The notes below the pieces were generated by a model. The model did no database searches. It was given only the letters and a program-made list of their open reading frames with translations, and was not told where the DNA came from. This document shows positions 58,659-64,000 of a DNA stretch of 64,000 nt, piece after piece. Position 1 is the stretch's first letter, and the number at the start of each line of letters is the position of its first letter. This DNA comes from Edaphobacter bradus. GTDB taxonomy: Bacteria; Acidobacteriota; Terriglobia; Terriglobales; Acidobacteriaceae. The position numbers and the translations under genes are program-made. The stretch lies in NCBI RefSeq assembly GCF_025685645.1, contig NZ_JAGSYF010000004.1, positions 496,001-560,000 on the forward strand, given 5' to 3'.

Positions 58659-61600
58659 CTACCTGTGTTCGGCGATTTGTTCGGTTTCTTTGGACATCTT
58701 GGCGGTGCGTTCTAGTTTGTCCCAGTTGAAGGGCTTGCCGTCGATGGCTCGCTTGAGCGTCTTGAAGAGGACGATGGAGAAGAGCTGGCGGTAGCTGAAG
58801 CGCTGGATCCAGATGTGGACGAGGAGCCAGGCGTCGCCGCGGCTGGCGGGGTGTTTGCGCTCGAGCGCGAAGGCTAGAGCGGAGGCGGCGAAGTCGATGA
58901 GCAGGAATGCGAGGAAGAAGATGAGCAGCTTGTGGAGGCTGTCGGCCGAGGCGGTGTCGGGGTGGAAGTGTTTGTCGATGAAGTAATTGATGATGCCGGC
59001 GAAGAACATCAGGTCGATGAGCGGAGAGAGCAGCGGCAAGAGGATCTGGAAGATGAGGATGTTGGGCAGGGCGAAGAGGCCCATGGCGCGGTTGCGGGTG
59101 ATGGCTCCGCGGTGCTTGAAGATGGCCTGGAGGATTCCGAAGGACCAGCGGAAGCGCTGGCGCATGAGTCCGTTTGCGTTGATGGGGGCCTCGGTGAAGG
59201 CGAGGGCCTGGTCTTCGTAGATGACGGAGTAGCCCTGCTCGAGGAGGTTCATGGTGAGGTCGGCGTCCTCGGCGACGGTGTTGGCGTGGTAGCCTCCGGT
59301 GGCTTTGACGGGAGCCGTGCGCCAGGCTCCGATGGCTCCGGGGACTACGGTGACGACGTCGAAGAGGTCCAGGGCACGGCGCTCGAAGTTCTGGCTGGTG
59401 ATGTATTCGAGAGCCTGCCAGCGGGTCCATAGGTTGACGCGGTTGCCAACCTTGGCGTTTCCGGCGACGGCTCCGATCTTCGGGTTGGCGAAGTGGGGGA
59501 CGAGCCGGGAGATGGCGTCGTGGGCGATGACTCCGTCGGCGTCGATGCCGATGTAGACCTCCTCGTCGGTCTGGTTGAGAGCGAAGTTGAGGGCCTCGGC
59601 TTTGCCTCCGTTGGGCTTGGTGAGGACGGTGAGACGGCCGGAGGCGATGTCAGCGGGGTAGGCATCGCGCACCACGCGATACGTGTTGTCGGTGGAGCCG
59701 TCGTCGATGACGATGATGCGGATGTTCTTGTAGTTCGACATCATGACGGAGCGGACGGTGCGGACGATGACCTTCTCCTCGTTGTAGGCGGGGATGAGGA
59801 CGGCGACGCGGGGGAAGTAGTCGGGGCCGGCGAAGTTTTTGCGCTTGCGGAAGCGGTCGATGAGGGCGCAGACGCCGATGAGGATGAGGCGGCCGCTCAT
59901 GAGGACGTCACCGACGAAGAAAAGCGCGACGACGAAGTTGTTAAAGAAGCCGAAGAGGAAGAAGGCGAGGGAGTCGGCGCGTGCCTGCCAGCGTTGGCGC
60001 GGGGTGAGCGGAGGCATGACCTCGGCGCGGGTTTTGCCGAGAAGCTCGGAGACGGGAACGATCTGGTAGCCATGCTCGCGGAGGGTGGTGATGAGCATGG
60101 GCAGCGCGGCGATGGTCGCGGAGCGGTCGCCTCCGCCGTCATGGAGCAGGATGATGGAGCCGCGGGTCCAGGGGCGGCGGTTCATGTCGGCTATCTGGGC
60201 GAAGACGCCGTTGGTGATCTCCTGCGGCATCTTGCGCGGGTTCTCATCCCAGTCGTTGGTGTCGATCTTGTTGCCGACGATGACGTAGCCGAGGCCCTGG
60301 ATGCGGTCGATGGGAGCGGCCTGGTCGTTGGTGTCGGGCTCCTGGTCGATGGAGTAGGGCGGGCGGAAGTAGAGAGGCTGTACGCCGAGCTTGGAGGCGA
60401 AGAGGCGCTCGGTGAGGTTGAGTTGGAGATCGGCCTGGCCCTTGGAGATTTCGGAGATGTCCGGGTGGGTGAAGGTGTGGTTGCCGATCTCGTGGCCCTC
60501 GCGGTAGGCGCGCTGCATGACGCCGACGTTCTTCTCGGCCTCTTCGCCGATCATGAAAAAGGTTCCGCGCACGTCGTACTTCTTGAGGACGTCGAGGATG
60601 CGTGGGGTCCAGATGGGGTCGGGGCCGTCGTCGAAGGAGAGAGCGACCTTTTTGGGCTGGTAGCCGTACTGCCCGATGGTGTAGGAGAGCGGGTAGGAGT
60701 GCATGGACTCCTGCGTGACCATGCGGTATTGCTGGGGGATGGTCTTGTCGTCGTCGAGGGTGACGACGCGGACGCCGTCCTGGGGTTTGCGGGTGACGCG
60801 GAGGATGTCGCCTTCACCCTCGGTGTCGACGTCGTAGCCGGGAGCGACGTGGATGAGGTCGTTGACGGGGTCGGCGTGGAGGGGCGAGTCCCAGATCTTC
60901 CAGAGGGAGTTGTCCTCCTGGCCGAGACGCCAGAGAGCATAGGTCTGGATGCCGAGCTCGCGAGCGGCGCGCATCTCGTTGAGGACGGTGACGGCGTCGA
61001 GGAACCAGACGTAGTGGCGGACGTGGTTGTCCTCGTCATCGTATGCGAAGTGGACGTTGAGGGAGTCGTCGTCGAGGTCGATCTGGGATTCGGAGTCGTA
61101 GGCCTCCTGCCATGCCTCCTGGGTGGAGAGCGGGATGGAGGAGAGGACTCTTTCAGGCTGGGGCTTCCGGCCCTTCTTCGGAGGCGGCGGGAGGGTGGTG
61201 GTCCAGTCGTAGCCGTAGCTGCCGATGGAGCAGATGATCTTCTCCTTGGGTACGACTTTGAGGACGTCCTTGAGGTTCTGGATGAACCAGTCCTGGGAAG
61301 CGATGGGGCCGGGCTCACTGTCGGTCTGGTGCTCGTCGTAGTTCATGAGCAGCAGGCCGTCGGAGTGATCGGCGAGGAACTTCATGTCGAAGTCGTCATC
61401 GTGGACGGGGACGTTGACGTAGAGGCGGAGATTGCGGGGGTGAAAGTCGTTGTAGAGCGCTGCGACGAGGGCCTGGAAGCCGGGCTGGGCGGAGGCGGGA
61501 ATCTCCTCGAAGTCGAGCGAGAGGCCGCGGTAGCTGGGGTTGGCGGCGAGGAAGGTGTGGATCTGGTGGACGAAGTTGGCGCGGGCGTCGTCGCTGGAGA

Positions 61601-62195
61601 GGAACTTCCCGACCTCGGGCATGAAGAGGCCCTTGATGGGGTCGTAGTTGTTGACGAGGGGGAAGACGTCGAGGTTGACGTGGTTTTCGGCGATGGTGCG
61701 GGCGACCTTGTCTTCGCGGTCGACGGGCTGGACGCCGGAGGGCGAGACGACGGGGTAGGCGCGGTTGTCGATGGTGTAGCCGGTGAGCGCGCCGTCAGGG
61801 GTGACGACGTGGAGCCACTCGGGGAAGAGGAGGTCGATCTGGCTGATGTGCTGCTTGAGGGAGGAGTAGCTGGCGGGGTCGTCCTCGACGTAGTAGGCGG
61901 CGCGGAGACCTTCGCCGGAGTTGAGGGTGACGTCGGCGGGCTTGATGTCGGTCTTGCGATGGGCGGAGCGACGAAGCTTCTGATTGGCCTTGAGTCTGGC
62001 GTTCTGCTTGTCAGCGAGCGTTCGGTAGTTGCGCTTCTGCGAGGTGAGGAGCAGCTCTGGCAGGGGCTTCATGCGCATGAGGCCGATGATGAAGACGGTG
62101 CCGAGGACGAGGCCGAGCAGGGCCAGGGTGTCGAAGACCAGCCGCAGCCGTTTCCAACGCTTGCGTTGCGGATCGAAAAAGACTTGTTTACTCAT
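58659..62195 (-). CDS. GH18-like / NodB deacetylase / GT2 synthase fusion protein
   Basis: A 1178-residue envelope polysaccharide enzyme. In order: a membrane anchor (about 18-42); a GH18-like domain (about 90-460) with LSLDFEEIP at about 228; a NodB deacetylase (about 515-715) with SFDDGPDP, HTFTHP and LLHDGGGDRS metal and catalytic motifs; two membrane segments; then a processive GT2 (about 795-1010) with LIPAYNEE, DADG, EDADLT and QRFRW; and C-terminal membrane segments. It probably makes and trims a beta-linked N-acetylglucosamine polymer, joining functions split over PgaA/B/C-like proteins elsewhere. Product identity is inferred. Confidence 0.9.
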   Translation of the reverse strand: MSKQVFFDPQRKRWKRLRLVFDTLALLGLVLGTVFIIGLMRMKPLPELLLTSQKRNYRTLADKQNARLKANQKLRRSAHRKTDIKPADVTLNSGEGLRAAYYVEDDPASYSSLKQHISQIDLLFPEWLHVVTPDGALTGYTIDNRAYPVVSPSGVQPVDREDKVARTIAENHVNLDVFPLVNNYDPIKGLFMPEVGKFLSSDDARANFVHQIHTFLAANPSYRGLSLDFEEIPASAQPGFQALVAALYNDFHPRNLRLYVNVPVHDDDFDMKFLADHSDGLLLMNYDEHQTDSEPGPIASQDWFIQNLKDVLKVVPKEKIICSIGSYGYDWTTTLPPPPKKGRKPQPERVLSSIPLSTQEAWQEAYDSESQIDLDDDSLNVHFAYDDEDNHVRHYVWFLDAVTVLNEMRAARELGIQTYALWRLGQEDNSLWKIWDSPLHADPVNDLIHVAPGYDVDTEGEGDILRVTRKPQDGVRVVTLDDDKTIPQQYRMVTQESMHSYPLSYTIGQYGYQPKKVALSFDDGPDPIWTPRILDVLKKYDVRGTFFMIGEEAEKNVGVMQRAYREGHEIGNHTFTHPDISEISKGQADLQLNLTERLFASKLGVQPLYFRPPYSIDQEPDTNDQAAPIDRIQGLGYVIVGNKIDTNDWDENPRKMPQEITNGVFAQIADMNRRPWTRGSIILLHDGGGDRSATIAALPMLITTLREHGYQIVPVSELLGKTRAEVMPPLTPRQRWQARADSLAFFLFGFFNNFVVALFFVGDVLMSGRLILIGVCALIDRFRKRKNFAGPDYFPRVAVLIPAYNEEKVIVRTVRSVMMSNYKNIRIIVIDDGSTDNTYRVVRDAYPADIASGRLTVLTKPNGGKAEALNFALNQTDEEVYIGIDADGVIAHDAISRLVPHFANPKIGAVAGNAKVGNRVNLWTRWQALEYITSQNFERRALDLFDVVTVVPGAIGAWRTAPVKATGGYHANTVAEDADLTMNLLEQGYSVIYEDQALAFTEAPINANGLMRQRFRWSFGILQAIFKHRGAITRNRAMGLFALPNILIFQILLPLLSPLIDLMFFAGIINYFIDKHFHPDTASADSLHKLLIFFLAFLLIDFAASALAFALERKHPASRGDAWLLVHIWIQRFSYRQLFSIVLFKTLKRAIDGKPFNWDKLERTAKMSKETEQIAEHR

Positions 62196-62307
62196 TGAGA
62201 AAGGCCGCCCGCCACGCGCATGCTCTAAGCCCCATCCTAAGCAGGCGGGTTGCGGGAGTCAACGCGCGGAGGGGGGTGGGAAGATCACGAAGTATCATGC
62301 AATCTGC

Positions 62308-63723
62308 ATGCTATCGCGACGAAGGCAGATGGGGATGGGGGCGGCGGCTCTCGTGGCGGGGCTAGCCCTGCGCGTGTGGTTCATCGTGCATGCAGCGCAG
62401 ATCGATGGCGACACGCTGATCTATGGAGATATTGCGAAGAACTGGATGCTGCACGGGGTGTACGGATATGTCCAGACGGCGGCGGGGTCGGTTCCGACGC
62501 TGATCCGGTTGCCGGGATATCCGCTGTTCCTGCTGCTGTGTTTTCGGGTGTTCGGGGTGGACCACTATACGGCTGTGATGGGCGTGCAGGCGGTGGCCGA
62601 TCTGGCGACGTGCGTTCTGGCGGCGGCGCTGGCGCGCAGGCGATTCGGCGGGAAGGGGGGCATGGCGACGCTGTGGCTGGGAGCGCTGTGTCCGTTCATG
62701 GCGAACTATGTCGCTTCTCCGCTGACTGAAACGCTGAGTTTGCTGTGTGTGGCGCTGGCCTTCTATGGGCTGGAGAGATGGCGCGAGGCGGGCGCACGCT
62801 GGAACCGCTGGGTGTGGGTGACGGGGTTCGCGCTAGCCTATGCGGTGCTGCTGCGGCCGGAGCAGGGACTGCTGGCGGCGGCAGTGGTGCCGGCGATGCT
62901 GTGGCTGGCGTGGAAGAAGAACGGCGCGGAGGGCAGGATGGCGGCTTTGGCTCCGGTGGCGGCTGCGGCGTTGTGCGTTGTGCTGCCGCTGGCTCCGTGG
63001 ACGGTGAGGAACTGGAGGACGTTTCATGTGTTCGAGCCGCTGGCTCCGCGGTATGCGACAGACCCCGGGGAGCCGGCGCCGCTGGGATTTCAGCGGTGGT
63101 TTCGCACGTGGGCGATCGATTATGCGTCGAGCGAGGATGTCTACTGGAACTACGACGGCGCGCCGATCGAGATAGGCAATCTGCCTTCGCGGGCCTTCGA
63201 TACCGAGGAGCAGTATGTGCAGACGGAGCAGCTGCTGGAGGAGTACAACCAGAACTTCAACCCGACTGCGGAACGCGACGCGAGGTTCGAGGCGCTTGCC
63301 GAGGAGCGCATTAAGGCCGATCCGCTGCGCTACTACGTTGCGTTGCCTGTGGCGCGGGTAGTGAATATGTTTCTGCGGCCGCGCACGGAGCTGATGGGGG
63401 TGGAGCTTGAGTGGTGGAAGTGGAGCGAGGACCACGCGCAGACGGCGTTCGCAACGGCGTATGCGGGGTTGAACCTGGGGTATTTTGTGCTGGGGGGCGT
63501 GGGGTTCTGGGTGTGGCGGCGGAGAGGGTTCGGCGGCGAGGTTGTGCTGGGGTGGGCAATGATGGGGTTCGTCGTGCTGCGGTGCGCGCTGCTGCTGACG
63601 GTGGATAACTCGGAGCCGCGGTATACGCTGGAGTTCTTTCCGGTGATTGTGGTGTGGGCGGCGGTGGTGTTTTCGCAGGGTGAGGGCGTGAGGGACGTCT
63701 CGGAATCGAGACTTGAGGCATAG
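62308..63723 (+). CDS. GT39/ArnT-like polytopic membrane glycosyltransferase
   Basis: A 471-residue membrane protein with about ten hydrophobic segments. The first loop (DGDTLIYGDIAKNWMLHGVYG) and TLIRLPGYPLFLL match the acidic catalytic loop of GT-C enzymes that use lipid-linked sugars. A soluble stretch (about 255-385) precedes the last segments. ATG 62308 is chosen; longer readings run antisense to the fusion gene. It is divergent from the polysaccharide synthase and may glycosylate the same or another envelope polymer. Confidence 0.78.
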   Translation: MLSRRRQMGMGAAALVAGLALRVWFIVHAAQIDGDTLIYGDIAKNWMLHGVYGYVQTAAGSVPTLIRLPGYPLFLLLCFRVFGVDHYTAVMGVQAVADLATCVLAAALARRRFGGKGGMATLWLGALCPFMANYVASPLTETLSLLCVALAFYGLERWREAGARWNRWVWVTGFALAYAVLLRPEQGLLAAAVVPAMLWLAWKKNGAEGRMAALAPVAAAALCVVLPLAPWTVRNWRTFHVFEPLAPRYATDPGEPAPLGFQRWFRTWAIDYASSEDVYWNYDGAPIEIGNLPSRAFDTEEQYVQTEQLLEEYNQNFNPTAERDARFEALAEERIKADPLRYYVALPVARVVNMFLRPRTELMGVELEWWKWSEDHAQTAFATAYAGLNLGYFVLGGVGFWVWRRRGFGGEVVLGWAMMGFVVLRCALLLTVDNSEPRYTLEFFPVIVVWAAVVFSQGEGVRDVSESRLEA

Positions 63724-63739
63724 ATGGTTGGTTGGTGGT

Positions 63740-63836
63740 ATGAGCATCGCACCCACGTCCCAGGAGCGAGACGTGGGGCACCCGCGATCGTGTCCCAGGC
63801 AAATCCCCTCGCTGCGCTGGGGGATGACAACCAAAA
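63740..63836. repeat. dispersed palindromic repeats
   Basis: Contains CCCACGTCCCAGG/GACGTGGGGCACCC (a hairpin around 63751-63782) and CCCCTCGCTGCGCTGGGGGATGACAACC, relatives of the GATGGGCACC and GGATGACAAC repeats elsewhere in the window. Confidence 0.5.
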
Positions 63837-63857
63837 TGAGGAAATGCCGTTGCTCGG

Positions 63858-64000
63858 CTAGCGGCGGTCGACGGTGGTCTTTTTGTCTGTCTTGATCGCG
63901 TAGGGCTTGGCATTGACGGGCTGGTCGTAGCGGATGTTGGTGTAGATGGCGGTGCGGTAGTCGCCGGATGGGGTGAAGAACTTCTGTCTGAGGGAGATGC
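63858..64000 (-). CDS. C-terminal part of an unidentified protein (cut by window edge)
   Basis: The minus strand ends ISLRQKFFTPSGDYRTAIYTNIRYDQ-type sequence with KTDKKTTVDRR before the TAG at 63858-63860. The beginning lies outside the window. About 47 residues are visible, no family recognised. Confidence 0.55.
   Translation of the reverse strand, partial: ISLRQKFFTPSGDYRTAIYTNIRYDQPVNAKPYAIKTDKKTTVDRR

Noticed and set aside
59493..62198. Very long open frame (about 900 codons) on the plus strand opposite the fusion gene
   Set aside because: Val/Gly/Asp-rich translation without motifs; it is the antisense of a GC-rich gene with complete domains on the minus strand.
1..64000. tRNA, rRNA, prophage or transposase genes
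   Set aside because: No cloverleaf or TPsiC-like signature, integrase, transposase or phage structural motif was recognised on either strand; a covariance-model scan was not possible.

Overview
The window is ordinary chromosome of a GC-rich (about 60 % G+C) Gram-negative bacterium. It is most likely an acidobacterium of the Acidobacteriaceae (Granulicella/Edaphobacter/Terriglobus type). This is inferred from three tandem VWA proteins of the acidobacterial type, a PEP-CTERM protein, bacillithiol synthesis (BshC), two Tat-exported ferritin-like proteins, and intergenic DNA rich in small palindromic repeats. No tRNA, rRNA, prophage, IS element or CRISPR array was seen. TTG start codons with a good Shine-Dalgarno are common.

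Layout. 1-2.7 kb: leucine synthesis (leuB, cut by the window edge, and a leuA lacking the usual regulatory domain) divergent from a LysR regulator. 2.7-10.7 kb: Spy-like and beta-barrel envelope proteins, a penicillin acylase, a Na+/H+ antiporter overlapping a CPBP protease, and a DHH phosphoesterase. 10.7-18.5 kb: the envelope cluster uppS-cdsA-dxr-rseP, all on the minus strand but interrupted by secreted or accessory genes, including a frameshifted PEP-CTERM gene. 18.6-21.3 kb: XRE regulator, HD hydrolase, nicotinamidase and a gene remnant. 21.4-27 kb: a leucine/branched-chain catabolism block (acyl-CoA carboxylase beta subunit, HMG-CoA lyase-like, enoyl-CoA hydratase, thioesterase, SDR, stand-alone B12 domain). 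27-33.8 kb: glycosyltransferase, CyaY, SSB, DUF420-CtaB (heme O), PolX, cold-shock protein and Nudix. 34-43.8 kb: BshC, an ECF sigma factor, ABC-F ATPase, amidohydrolase, DinB, FabI, diguanylate cyclase and EVE protein. 43.9-48 kb: cell-wall operon amidase-GerMN-MurI and a DUF1015 protein. 48-53.5 kb: three VWA genes chained by overlapping starts, running into a reverse-transsulfuration gene pair. 54-58.7 kb: two paralogous ferritin-like genes around a coiled-coil protein and a second DinB. 58.7-64 kb: a GH18-like/NodB deacetylase/GT2 fusion protein, a GT39-like membrane protein and a cut-off gene.

The main unexplained signal is a family of about 265-bp intergenic elements (13382-13645, 41806-42076, 53515-53787). 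Each starts with a CCTCCCC-type block, then has three or four degenerate copies of a CAAAGTATTC-type motif, then a strong GC hairpin, and ends in a TGTGGAAAA box. The motif spacing (42 then 29-30 nt) is nearly the same in two copies. They look like an undescribed small-RNA or regulatory repeat family. Other palindromic repeat families also occur, some apparently inserted in frame into genes (penicillin acylase, possibly MurI).
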